From contig QFXC01000008.1 of NCBI GenBank assembly GCA_003349885.1, positions 62,001 through 126,000 on the forward strand: DNA of 64,000 nt. Direction: 5' to 3'. Source of the stretch: an endosymbiont of Galathealinum brachiosum (GTDB taxonomy: Bacteria > Pseudomonadota > Gammaproteobacteria > SZUA-229). Position 1 is the first letter of the stretch, and each line of letters opens with the position of its first letter. A model generated the notes under the pieces. The model was not told the DNA's origin, did not search any database, and saw only the letters and a list, made by a program, of their open reading frames with translations. The position numbers and the translations under genes were made by a program. Below are positions 46,528 through 55,079 of this stretch, piece by piece.

Positions 46528-47622
46528 GTGAACAAGCAACGAGCAATCATTGATAAGTTTTATCAAAAATTTCAAAATTCAATGCATAGTCTTGTCCCGG
46601 CGTTGGACGAGAGGCAGCTTTTACAATTTCAGAAAGATGAATTTGGTGCTAACTCATATCAACAAAATGAAGTATTTAATCATTGGTTATATACAGGTCG
46701 TTCGATAAATAAACGTTATTATTGTTTACAAAATAATGAGGTGGTAGGGCAGCAAAGTGCGATTGTTGTAGATCTGATAATTGATAACAGGGTCTTGACA
46801 GTTGCATATGCTATTGACTTAAGAATACGTCCAGAGTGGAAAATGAAAGGTCTGGGTGTAGCCATGATAGGCTCTTTAATCAATGAATACGATGTTGTGA
46901 TTGGTATGGGTGTTTCAGATGAAGCTCATAAAATGTTTAAAAGACAAGGTTGGTTTGATCTCGGTGTTGTTGATACTTTGGTTAAGCCACTGACTATGTC
47001 AGGTTTCAATGATCAAGCAATAGATGTTGGCTTAATCAGTAAATTAAAGTACATAAGTGCTTTATCTTTATCTAAAATATCTGACTTTTATTATAAGTAC
47101 AATAGACCTAAAGCTGTGTTTAAAAAAGTTAAAGCTTTTACATCTGACCACGAAAGAATAATCAATGACGCTTATGATTCAAGTGCTATAAGGATTATAA
47201 AAGACAAACACTATCTTAATTGGCGTTTTATCAATTTTCCAGATAATGAGCATTATGACGTATTTGAATTAATCGAATACAATATTCCTGTTGCTTTTTT
47301 CTGCGTTAAAATGGCTTTTATTGATGGTTCTGATGTTTTAATTATTTCAGAAATACATGCAAGATTATCTGATATACCTAAAGTTGTTGATAGAATAATA
47401 GAATTAGCCAAATCATATAAAGCATCAAAAATAACATATTCAGGTCTAGATTATGCGATCCAGAAGACGCTAAAGAGCCGATGTTTCTGTAATAGGCCTT
47501 ATGGTGACAGGTTCCTTGTTTACTCTAATGCTCCAGAACTTGATTCAATTTTAAAAAATAAAAACAGGTGGCGAATTACTAATGCTGATTCAGATGCCGA
47601 GTTTTGTTTATTTAATAATTAA
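46528..47622 (+). CDS. GNAT-family N-acetyltransferase, possible double-domain
   Basis: The 364-residue protein has a GNAT core at about 60-150: NEVVGQQSAIVVDLII, AIDLRIRPEWKMKGLGVAMIGSLI (acetyl-CoA motif A) and MGVSDEAHKMFKRQGWFDLG. The second half (about 210-360) has a similar sheet with YLNWRFINFPDN and looks like a second, degenerate GNAT domain. Such proteins occur in capsule and lipopolysaccharide loci. It starts with GTG just after the NadE-like remnant, which suggests both were once in one operon. Substrate unknown. Confidence 0.7.
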   Translation: MNKQRAIIDKFYQKFQNSMHSLVPALDERQLLQFQKDEFGANSYQQNEVFNHWLYTGRSINKRYYCLQNNEVVGQQSAIVVDLIIDNRVLTVAYAIDLRIRPEWKMKGLGVAMIGSLINEYDVVIGMGVSDEAHKMFKRQGWFDLGVVDTLVKPLTMSGFNDQAIDVGLISKLKYISALSLSKISDFYYKYNRPKAVFKKVKAFTSDHERIINDAYDSSAIRIIKDKHYLNWRFINFPDNEHYDVFELIEYNIPVAFFCVKMAFIDGSDVLIISEIHARLSDIPKVVDRIIELAKSYKASKITYSGLDYAIQKTLKSRCFCNRPYGDRFLVYSNAPELDSILKNKNRWRITNADSDAEFCLFNN

Positions 47623-48002
47623 GTAGTCGAATTTGTATTTCTATACATTAATATATGCATGAATTTGTGATAAATAGTAATCAATACTAAATACACACGT
47701 TTATATCAATTTTATATGTGCCTTTACACACATATATAGTTAAATATTATTCTTTCATTAAATAACTGCACCTGTAATAACTATTCATGTTTTACTTAAA
47801 ATCAATGAAATCTGTTTTGCATATACCACGATTAAATTGTAAGTATATTAATTATGATCAATGATATTTTTTATTTTAAATAAATAAAATAAATATTGAA
47901 CTAAGTTGTGCGACTAATTGTCACATCCTGATTTTTCCTTGTTTAAGCGTGATAAAGTTAAAAACATTAAAACTGAATATACTGCGTTTTATCTAATAAT
48001 TT
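47623..48002. promoter_or_regulatory. 380-base AT-rich upstream region of the cytochrome cluster
   Basis: It is non-coding and very AT-rich. It must hold the promoter of the first cytochrome gene. An imperfect inverted repeat TGTGCGAC TAA TTGTCACA lies at about 47907-47925. It is not a good CRP or FNR site, because the spacing is wrong for both. No terminator is seen after the acetyltransferase gene. Confidence 0.3.
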
Positions 48003-50975
48003 ATGCGAGTTAAAGGTGTGTGTGTGACAAATTATAAAAATGAGAACGGCAATAATTATAACAATAAATCATATAAATTTAGATACTTCATACCTAGAAA
48101 AATAAATATCAGTCGAATTAGTTTGTCCTTTAAATCAATTGTTTTATCTAGTTTATTGTTTACAGTTTTTCAATTGCAGGCTGAACCAGTACTGCATCCC
48201 GCTATACCCATTTTAGATGAAAATGGTTTGCATGTGCTCGATAGCCAGAAAGCCTACAGTGCTAAAATGACCTGTGGCACAGGTGGCTGTCATGATTACG
48301 AGGCTATTACTTCAGCTTTTCATTTTGAAATGGGAAGCAAGGAAGCAAGAGATGATTTTGGTAAAAACCACGGCGTATCTACATTAGTATCTCCCGGATA
48401 TTTCGGTGGTTATAATTGTATGAGTGGTAGTAACCCGGATACGCTTGCTAGTAAAGTGAACGTCAGCGAAGCAGATTTTAAAGATAAAGGTGTTGCTGGC
48501 TGGGTTCAACGTTGTTCAGGTTGTCACACAGGTGGTGGCTGGATGGAAAAAGATCGTAACGGTATTCGTTATGATGAAAAAGATCCCACAACTGTTGCTC
48601 ATCTTGATGGTGATTATTTTAATCGCGGTACTGATTCAAATAACCAGCCTGCTTCTGAAGATACCATTAGCCAGTGGGACTGGAAAAAAAGTGGTGTTGT
48701 AGAAGCTGACTGTTTCCTTTGTCATGCTGATTTTTCAGCATTGGTTAAAACAGATCCAGAAACAGCGGGTAATACGGATGATGCATTTGATCATGCTGAT
48801 GACATGCGTAATGATTATCTTATAGATGGTGGTTTCTTTAACTATGCGGGCACGGCCATTCTGGAATTCCTTAATCTGAATAACGGTGGTGATCCTGCCA
48901 ATGACAAAACCCTGCTTATTTTTGACCGTACCGCATCAACAGACAGTAGTGATCATATGGCTCCAGACTATACGTTGAATCTGAATGCAGATGGCAAACC
49001 AATACTTCACTGGAATGCCGATGCCTTTGTTGATGGTAAAGTAGAAATCCCCATGCTTCGTTTCCCTGAAAATGAAAACTGCATGAACTGTCATAGTACA
49101 AGTAATTCACGTCGTGGTTTTTACGGTTTTGGTGAAGAAGCTAGCGCTGTTTATGATGAAGAAGGAATGCTGGTAGAAGACTATCAGGACGATGTTCATA
49201 AAGGTTTAGAATGGACAGAAAACGGAGAGACACGTCCCATTGAAAACTGTAATGCCTGTCACTCAAGAAATTACTATAACTCACTAGCGAATACAGACAA
49301 TGTAGACCTTGATGCCAATCATAATTTCCTTAAGGGGAATTCTGATATGGATCTTCGTAATGATAAAGACTACAGCCCTAATGCCCTGAGTTGTGTTTAT
49401 TGTCATGAAACTGCAGAGAACCCTGCAATTCCTTCCCTGGAAGGATCTGATCTTGATAAAACGATGCTTAATGCTCACCTGGAAAAATGGAAAGCCAGTG
49501 GTGATATGGCTGGTTACACAGCAGATTCATTAACGCGTATTACACAATCTCATCTAGATGTTGTTAGCTGCCAGGCCTGTCATATTAATGACAAGGTTGC
49601 ACGTGGCAGAAGTATGCAAATCATGTTCCGTTACCGGCAGGAAGAGGATGGAAAATTAAAAATTGTTCCTTATGCGCAACGTGATCGTTATTACTGGAAA
49701 GATAAAAATACCAATACTATTTTAAACAAAACAGAACGTAACAGTGTGTTTGAATTACGTGGAGGCGATACATCTATGCCGGGCATGGTGATGCCATCTG
49801 ATGATATGTATGGTGTTATTGTAGATCCTGAGACGGGTGCTGAACTGGCAGAAGTTACTGCGCGTTTATCGCATGGCAGTATACGTTTTGGTGACCCTGA
49901 AGGTTATGCGGGTTATCTGGCGCTACGTAATGCATATAACAAAGTATTCAAGATAAAAGGTTTTGAGAATGCAGATGCCGTGATGGTATTAACTGAATCT
50001 AACCAGTACATCATGAATCACAATACGCGACCTGCTGTTGATTCATTGCAATGTGAAGATTGTCATGCAAATACACAACGTGGTTTTAGTGCATTAGTTG
50101 CAGATGATAGCGTATTTGGTTCTGCAAACTCTGCGACTATCTTTAGCCTGCCTGACGCTCGATTAATTAGTGAAGGCATTGTTGAGCTTGATAAACCTTA
50201 TATGAAAGCCAATGAGAATGAAGATGGTAGTGCAGATATTACACTTAATGTTTCTGATATTTTATATAGCACTCGCCTTAATCCTTCATTGAGTATTTTA
50301 AATGCCGACATTGCATCAGAAATGACTGGAATGGTTAACAAAGTTAGTCTTGCAGAAGCGGCTCGTCTTGCAAGTATAAGTAAGGCAGAGCATATCGACA
50401 TACTCTATCAGCAATCTGGCGATGAACTATTTGTATTCGCTCCTTTATATGGAGATCCATCTGTACGCAAAGTTGCAATAATGCCGATGGTTAACAATAC
50501 ATCAAATCTGATATTCCCTACTTATCAGTTCAGAATTTCGCTGGCAGATAATGATGTGGTGAATACAGCTGCAAATTCTGGATTTGGTGGTTTGAATGCA
50601 GATGTGTTTTCTTTACAGGCAACTGATGCAGATGGTGTTGATGTAAGTAGCTTTGGTAACAGTAATATACTAGTTAAATTACCTTACACTGGCACTGAAA
50701 ACAGTATTGAAAATATCAAACTAATTACGTCCGTCGACGGTAACGAGTGGGTAGATGTTAATGCTTCCGATATTTTGATCCTGAACCCTCAGACAGACAG
50801 TGAATATGGGTATCTGGTTTTTAAAACCAGTCATTTCAGTTTCTATACCATTACCCTTGCAGATGAAACAAATGTATCTGAACCTGTAGTGGAAGCGTCT
50901 TCATCAGGTGGTGGTTCAGCTCCCTGGTTGCTGATTTTACTTATCGGTTTATATCATTTGAGGGGTAGAAAATAA
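48003..50975 (+). CDS. Large octahaem c-type cytochrome with a GlyGly-CTERM-like surface-sorting tail
   Basis: The 990-residue protein has an unusually long basic n-region (about 40 residues) before a signal core ending near FQLQA. Seven CXXCH motifs (CSGCH, CFLCH, CMNCH, CNACH, CVYCH, CQACH, CEDCH) and one CX4CH (CGTGGCH, about residue 90) span residues 90-690. The last 250 residues are beta-rich without haem and end with a Ser/Gly stretch SSSGGGS, a hydrophobic helix PWLLILLIGLYHL and RGRK. That tripartite end is the arrangement of GlyGly-CTERM proteins processed by rhombosortase in gammaproteobacteria. The protein may therefore be displayed on the cell surface. It opens the cytochrome cluster and is 120 bases from the next gene. 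Confidence 0.85.
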   Translation: MRVKGVCVTNYKNENGNNYNNKSYKFRYFIPRKINISRISLSFKSIVLSSLLFTVFQLQAEPVLHPAIPILDENGLHVLDSQKAYSAKMTCGTGGCHDYEAITSAFHFEMGSKEARDDFGKNHGVSTLVSPGYFGGYNCMSGSNPDTLASKVNVSEADFKDKGVAGWVQRCSGCHTGGGWMEKDRNGIRYDEKDPTTVAHLDGDYFNRGTDSNNQPASEDTISQWDWKKSGVVEADCFLCHADFSALVKTDPETAGNTDDAFDHADDMRNDYLIDGGFFNYAGTAILEFLNLNNGGDPANDKTLLIFDRTASTDSSDHMAPDYTLNLNADGKPILHWNADAFVDGKVEIPMLRFPENENCMNCHSTSNSRRGFYGFGEEASAVYDEEGMLVEDYQDDVHKGLEWTENGETRPIENCNACHSRNYYNSLANTDNVDLDANHNFLKGNSDMDLRNDKDYSPNALSCVYCHETAENPAIPSLEGSDLDKTMLNAHLEKWKASGDMAGYTADSLTRITQSHLDVVSCQACHINDKVARGRSMQIMFRYRQEEDGKLKIVPYAQRDRYYWKDKNTNTILNKTERNSVFELRGGDTSMPGMVMPSDDMYGVIVDPETGAELAEVTARLSHGSIRFGDPEGYAGYLALRNAYNKVFKIKGFENADAVMVLTESNQYIMNHNTRPAVDSLQCEDCHANTQRGFSALVADDSVFGSANSATIFSLPDARLISEGIVELDKPYMKANENEDGSADITLNVSDILYSTRLNPSLSILNADIASEMTGMVNKVSLAEAARLASISKAEHIDILYQQSGDELFVFAPLYGDPSVRKVAIMPMVNNTSNLIFPTYQFRISLADNDVVNTAANSGFGGLNADVFSLQATDADGVDVSSFGNSNILVKLPYTGTENSIENIKLITSVDGNEWVDVNASDILILNPQTDSEYGYLVFKTSHFSFYTITLADETNVSEPVVEASSSGGGSAPWLLILLIGLYHLRGRK

Positions 50976-51009
50976 GACTAAACACTGATATCCCGTGAGG
51001 CTAGGACTT

Positions 51010-51038
51010 CAGTGGCTTTAAATACTATAAAGTCACTG
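51010..51038 (+). other. Stem-loop between the first cytochrome gene and the operon
   Basis: CAGTGGCTTTA (51010-51020) pairs with TAAAGTCACTG (51028-51038) around a seven-base loop with one G-U pair. No T run follows, so it is not a standard terminator. RNA processing or partial attenuation between 48003-50975 and the following genes is possible. Confidence 0.5.
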
Positions 51039-51095
51039 CATTCCAGATAAAAGTATTCGGAGTAGACGGTTTTTGTTTTTAATAATTTTATTATC

Positions 51096-51311
51096 ATGAA
51101 ACAGAATAGTAAAAAATTAACATTTAATAAAATAATGCCCTGGATGGCCGGGGCGGGTTTTGCACTTGGCCACATAGCAGTAACCAGTAATTGCACATTA
51201 ACAACACAAGGGCGATGTATTAGTTGTGGTAGTTGTGTTGTTGCATTAGGTTCTATCGTAATATGGGCAAAGATGAAAAAGCGCCGAGACGATTTTTATA
51301 TTGGTGACTAG
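51096..51311 (+). CDS. Small Cys-rich membrane protein in the cytochrome operon
   Basis: This 71-residue protein has two hydrophobic helices (about 13-30 and 46-58) joined by a loop containing SNCTLTTQGRCISCGSC, i.e. four Cys with a CXXCXXC group. A basic tail (KMKKRRDD) suggests both ends are in the cytoplasm and the Cys loop is in the periplasm or the membrane edge. No family is recognised. The Cys pattern could bind a metal or iron-sulfur cluster, or act in thiol redox for haem attachment. Its stop TAG shares its last base with the GTG start of the next gene, so it is probably real and coupled. Confidence 0.65.
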   Translation: MKQNSKKLTFNKIMPWMAGAGFALGHIAVTSNCTLTTQGRCISCGSCVVALGSIVIWAKMKKRRDDFYIGD

Positions 51312-52606
51312 TGAAAGACTTAAAATTCTTCACTATTTGTACGATGATTCTTAGTTATTCCCCCAGTGTATACAGCCAGGTTTCAGGAAGGCTGGATACA
51401 CTTATCGAAACAGATCAAACTGAATTTTATAACAGAAGCCTGATTGAAGAACAGGCAGAAATAAACTGGCGTAATAAGTCGGAAAATATGAATGCAGGTT
51501 TTCAGGCTGATATTAGATACCATGAACTTGATGATCAAACTCATTTGCAAGGTGAATTAGATCAACAGATTAATCAATTATTTTTATCTCATAATATACA
51601 GAATATTAATTATACAGTAGGCCGATTTGATCGTTCTGATCTGCTAGGTTTTTATACTCTAGATGGTTTGATAGCCAATTATGTTAATAAAAGCTGGACT
51701 GCCAGTTTTCATGCTGGAACTCCACGTCAACTTGAAGATTATAATATTATTGAAGTAAACAGAATCCTTGGTCTGGATTTTAACAATCAGCAGACTGGTA
51801 TAAGTAATGCGATTGTCCAGAATGTAAATAGCTATTTTGGATGGCAACAGTTACAGGATGAAGTGACTCAAAATTATATCCATCTTGGAATATCAGGTAG
51901 TGGAAATTTAAACAATACAAATATAGACAATAAAAAAATATCTAAAAATAAATTAAGCCAGATTAAAATGTTTATCAATGGCAGCTATTTAATTGAAAAT
52001 AAAAGTGCTGAATCAATAAATGCAGGCGTTCAATATAACGATAAAGAATTTGGACTAAGTCGTATCAGCTATACAAGCTGGAAACCAGAAGAGGCTGAGT
52101 TAAGTTTTAAAGAACAATTTTATTCAGTTTTTTCAAATAGCAAACAATCTATTTTACAGGCGGATATCTTTCATAAACATAAATGGGATCAACAATACTA
52201 TGTTCGTGGTCGAAAAGTATGGCGTGAAACAGGCGGTGATGGTGTCGGACTTACTTTTGGATTTGAACAACAGGCCGTATTTGATAAAAAAACAGGGTGG
52301 ATAGCTCAGTGGGATAGTCTGGCGATAAAACATGACAGTATTCACAGTCTCTACCTGAGTAGCAATAGAAATATATCTGCCAGTTTGCGTGGTCACCTTG
52401 ATACAGCTTTACAATATCAAAAAAATGATACAGTAGATAACGATAGTATTGTTGCTCTGCAGATAGGTGCAGAGAAGATGATTCAATCTGATGTGTATAT
52501 CGACTTCAATCTACGATACATATACAACAGTAATCTGGATGATGAATACCGATTTGGCTTTAGATTCAGTTATCGGTTCGATGATAGAGTGTGGATAAGA
52601 CCATGA
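51311..52606 (+). CDS. Outer-membrane beta-barrel porin of the cytochrome operon
   Basis: A signal peptide (to about SVYSQ) precedes some 410 residues of amphipathic strands with aromatic edges and frequent Asn/Asp turns, e.g. AEINWRNKSENMNAGFQADIRYHEL, SLYLSSNRNISASLRGHLDTALQYQ, and a terminal FGFRFSYRF. No CXXCH is present. Its place directly before cytochrome genes is the order of porin-cytochrome conduits such as MtrB/ExtI-type systems, where a barrel surrounds a cytochrome. I cannot show homology to those, only fold type and context. Start is GTG; the following gene overlaps by four bases (ATGA). Confidence 0.7.
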   Translation: MKDLKFFTICTMILSYSPSVYSQVSGRLDTLIETDQTEFYNRSLIEEQAEINWRNKSENMNAGFQADIRYHELDDQTHLQGELDQQINQLFLSHNIQNINYTVGRFDRSDLLGFYTLDGLIANYVNKSWTASFHAGTPRQLEDYNIIEVNRILGLDFNNQQTGISNAIVQNVNSYFGWQQLQDEVTQNYIHLGISGSGNLNNTNIDNKKISKNKLSQIKMFINGSYLIENKSAESINAGVQYNDKEFGLSRISYTSWKPEEAELSFKEQFYSVFSNSKQSILQADIFHKHKWDQQYYVRGRKVWRETGGDGVGLTFGFEQQAVFDKKTGWIAQWDSLAIKHDSIHSLYLSSNRNISASLRGHLDTALQYQKNDTVDNDSIVALQIGAEKMIQSDVYIDFNLRYIYNSNLDDEYRFGFRFSYRFDDRVWIRP

Positions 52607-53235
52607 TAAAGAGCATTTTCATTATATTGCTTTTTATGCTGTCGCTTTCATCTCAGGCTGAAACGGATAATTTGTCTAAAGTTAAAGCCGAAGTTAAAAA
52701 AGAAAAAAGTTGGTGGCAGAAACGCCATGATAGAACTGATTTATTTTATCCTCATAAAGCTCATATGGATGTTATGGAAGATGAGGGTGATGCCTGTATG
52801 TTATGCCATCCATTTAGTAAAAATAGTATTCAGGATAAAAAAGAACACGAGAAACTTAATCAGATAAACAATGAAGCACTAGAAGCTATTTGTCATGATT
52901 GTCATGTAGAAAAAATAACAGCACCATCTGAGTGTCGGCTTTGTCACCCAGATCCATCTACTGTCTGGCCAGATGATCATAACTACAACTATACATTTTT
53001 TCATGCTGAAGATGCGCAGACCAATCAGCAGGCCTGTACAGAATGTCATAAACAGTTGTCTTTTTGTACAGATTGTCATTTTAAACGTAATTATAGTGGC
53101 GGTTACTCCAGCACTAAAGTGCATCGTCTAGGTTATAAGTCAATGCATGGACTGGATGCGAGAATTGCACCCGCAGATTGTGGAAGCTGTCACCAGGTAA
53201 AATACTGCACTGATTGTCACCGGAGAATAAAATAA
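52603..53235 (+). CDS. Periplasmic heptahaem c-type cytochrome
   Basis: I choose the ATG at 52603, which overlaps the TGA of the porin gene (ATGA). An upstream GTG at 52591 is less likely. A signal peptide (IKSIFIILLFMLSLSSQAE) is followed by seven CXXCH motifs: CMLCH, CHDCH, CRLCH, CTECH, CTDCH, CGSCH, CTDCH, spread over about 140 residues. The spacing and the 210-residue size suit a compact periplasmic or barrel-embedded electron wire. It is directly after the barrel gene, where MtrA-like cytochromes are often encoded. The next gene's ATG shares a base with its stop (TAATG). Confidence 0.87.
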   Translation: MIKSIFIILLFMLSLSSQAETDNLSKVKAEVKKEKSWWQKRHDRTDLFYPHKAHMDVMEDEGDACMLCHPFSKNSIQDKKEHEKLNQINNEALEAICHDCHVEKITAPSECRLCHPDPSTVWPDDHNYNYTFFHAEDAQTNQQACTECHKQLSFCTDCHFKRNYSGGYSSTKVHRLGYKSMHGLDARIAPADCGSCHQVKYCTDCHRRIK

Positions 53236-54206
53236 TGTTACGTCTATTATTTTTCTCTATTCTGATTTTTGTTGCTGCCTGTAATAACGATGAAGAACAT
53301 GATGAGTCGACAACAGACACGGATATTTTACTAAATACTAATCATGGCGGTGCGGGTTCTGCCTGGGGTTTATCTGATTGTGATGCCTGTCATGCACTAG
53401 GCGTCGTTCATCAAAATGAACCGGCTATTCGTGACATAGTGAAAGTTAATGGATATGAAACCTGTACAGGTTGCCATGGCAGTAATGGAACAGATGCACC
53501 TCGCCAGTGTCTAGTTTGTCATAATGAAAATGACTTACCTGAAGCGCCTCTTCAATCCGGTCTACATAAACATGATTTTGATACGGGTGCGGATAATGAA
53601 TTAGAGGATCAACAATGTATAGACTGTCATTATGCTTCAGATATGGATGGCGTGTTTAATAATAACCGTGACCTGACACGTTACGCTGATTCAAGTGGCG
53701 TTAATTCACCTTATTCAAATGGTACTGACTTTTGTCTGCGATGTCATAATCGTGATCATCAACAGGCTGATTTTCCTATTACAGATAAAGTTTTTGATGA
53801 TCCTTTAATTGCCATTGAAGACACCTACACATTTATAGATAAACACGGGGAAATTAATTCAGCTGGCAGCGGAACCTATGCAGGTTTACGCAATAATTAT
53901 GTTTATAGCAGCCGGGTTGAATGCACCGACTGCCATGCGATGCATGGTACAACTAATAGCAGGTTAATAATTGATCGGTCTGATAAGGGCACTAGCAAGC
54001 TTGATTTATCACTACGTGATCTGCCTCACTCAGTAAAAATAACCGCTGATGATTTTTCTCAGTTATGCGTGCTCTGTCATGATATGGAGACACTTCAGGA
54101 TGAAGGTGATGTAGATACAGGTAATGGCCTTACAGGTGTCCATCTAACAGGAAGTAGCTGTATAGAGTGTCATAGTCATGGCGAAGCAATTCAGGCGGGC
54201 CTGTAA
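53235..54206 (+). CDS. Octahaem lipoprotein cytochrome c
   Basis: The ATG at 53235 begins MLRLLFFSILIFVAAC, so the lipobox is FVAAC with the Cys at residue 16. Eight CXXCH motifs follow: CDACH, CTGCH, CLVCH, CIDCH, CLRCH, CTDCH, CVLCH and CIECH. Long Asp/Asn/Gly-rich stretches between motifs (e.g. NNNRDLTRYADSSGVNSPYSNG) resemble outer-membrane cytochromes. As a lipoprotein next to a barrel and a heptahaem cytochrome it is the best candidate for the outer-face terminal of a conduit, but its orientation cannot be told from sequence. Coupled by TAATG on both sides. Confidence 0.87.
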   Translation: MLRLLFFSILIFVAACNNDEEHDESTTDTDILLNTNHGGAGSAWGLSDCDACHALGVVHQNEPAIRDIVKVNGYETCTGCHGSNGTDAPRQCLVCHNENDLPEAPLQSGLHKHDFDTGADNELEDQQCIDCHYASDMDGVFNNNRDLTRYADSSGVNSPYSNGTDFCLRCHNRDHQQADFPITDKVFDDPLIAIEDTYTFIDKHGEINSAGSGTYAGLRNNYVYSSRVECTDCHAMHGTTNSRLIIDRSDKGTSKLDLSLRDLPHSVKITADDFSQLCVLCHDMETLQDEGDVDTGNGLTGVHLTGSSCIECHSHGEAIQAGL

Positions 54207-55078
54207 TGATTCGATTATGCCTGCTTTTGTTTTTATTTTTATCTACTTCAGCTTATGCTAAAGGTGATCAGGAAATGCCAGCTATGCATCACCTGTATAA
54301 GGTTGAACCTTCAAAAGAAATATCAATTCCAGATGACTTCCCATTGAATAAAAATAAGGAAATTGATTGCCAGACCTGTCATGGTATTGAAGATATGAAG
54401 CAGCAGGATTTTGAAAAAATTGATAAAAAATCAAATGATTTTTTTCGTGAAGGGCCTTATGACAAAATTACAGACTTTTGTTATCGCTGTCATGATACAA
54501 AGCCGTATCAGCGGGATAATATTCATAAAATGCTGGATGAAGAGAATAAAATTATTAAAAAGACCTGTCTTTATTGTCATGAAAAACAGTTAGATCCTGA
54601 AGATGACTTAGAAAAGTCGGAACTTAAATTACGTCTGGAACCAGAGAATATATGTTATGGCTGTCATTTAGATATACCTCACTTTAATGCGCTTAATCAT
54701 CAAATAAAACCAGATGATGAAATGCAAAAGAGAATCAGTGACTATGAGAAGGAGCATAAAATAATTTTACCGCTATCAGAAGCAGGCAAGATAATGTGTG
54801 TAACCTGTCACAGCCCACATGAGCTTGATGTAATCAGTCAGAATAAACCCGCTGGAAAACAGGTTGTTAATAATGATCTTGATAAAGGTATAACGTATAG
54901 CAAACATAAATGGAATGACGTTTTTAATAAAGATAAAAAGGACAGGCTTAATAAGTTTAATTTGAAATCATCAAAAGCACATATTTTAAATTATCAACGT
55001 ATTGAAAAAGAAATTTTATTAAGACTGCCTGCAAAAGACGGGGCGCTTTGTCTGGCATGCCACGAGTTTGAAAAATAA
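54206..55078 (+). CDS. Periplasmic hexahaem c-type cytochrome
   Basis: A cleavable signal (MIRLCLLLFLFLSTSAYAKG) is followed by six CXXCH motifs: CQTCH, CYRCH, CLYCH, CYGCH, CVTCH and, near the C-terminus, CLACH. The NIT/NapC-like membrane anchor is missing, so it is soluble in the periplasm. The segment VTCHSPHELDV resembles DmsE/nitrite-reductase-family 'CHxPH' motifs. It may carry electrons from the inner-membrane complex encoded next to the outer-membrane proteins. The next start is one base after its stop. Confidence 0.83.
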   Translation: MIRLCLLLFLFLSTSAYAKGDQEMPAMHHLYKVEPSKEISIPDDFPLNKNKEIDCQTCHGIEDMKQQDFEKIDKKSNDFFREGPYDKITDFCYRCHDTKPYQRDNIHKMLDEENKIIKKTCLYCHEKQLDPEDDLEKSELKLRLEPENICYGCHLDIPHFNALNHQIKPDDEMQKRISDYEKEHKIILPLSEAGKIMCVTCHSPHELDVISQNKPAGKQVVNNDLDKGITYSKHKWNDVFNKDKKDRLNKFNLKSSKAHILNYQRIEKEILLRLPAKDGALCLACHEFEK

Positions 55079-55079
55079 T

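Noticed and set aside
47907-47925. Inverted repeat TGTGCGAC/TTGTCACA as a CRP or FNR site upstream of the cytochromes
   Set aside because: Spacing and half-sites do not fit CRP (TGTGA-N6-TCACA) or FNR (TTGAT-N4-ATCAA).
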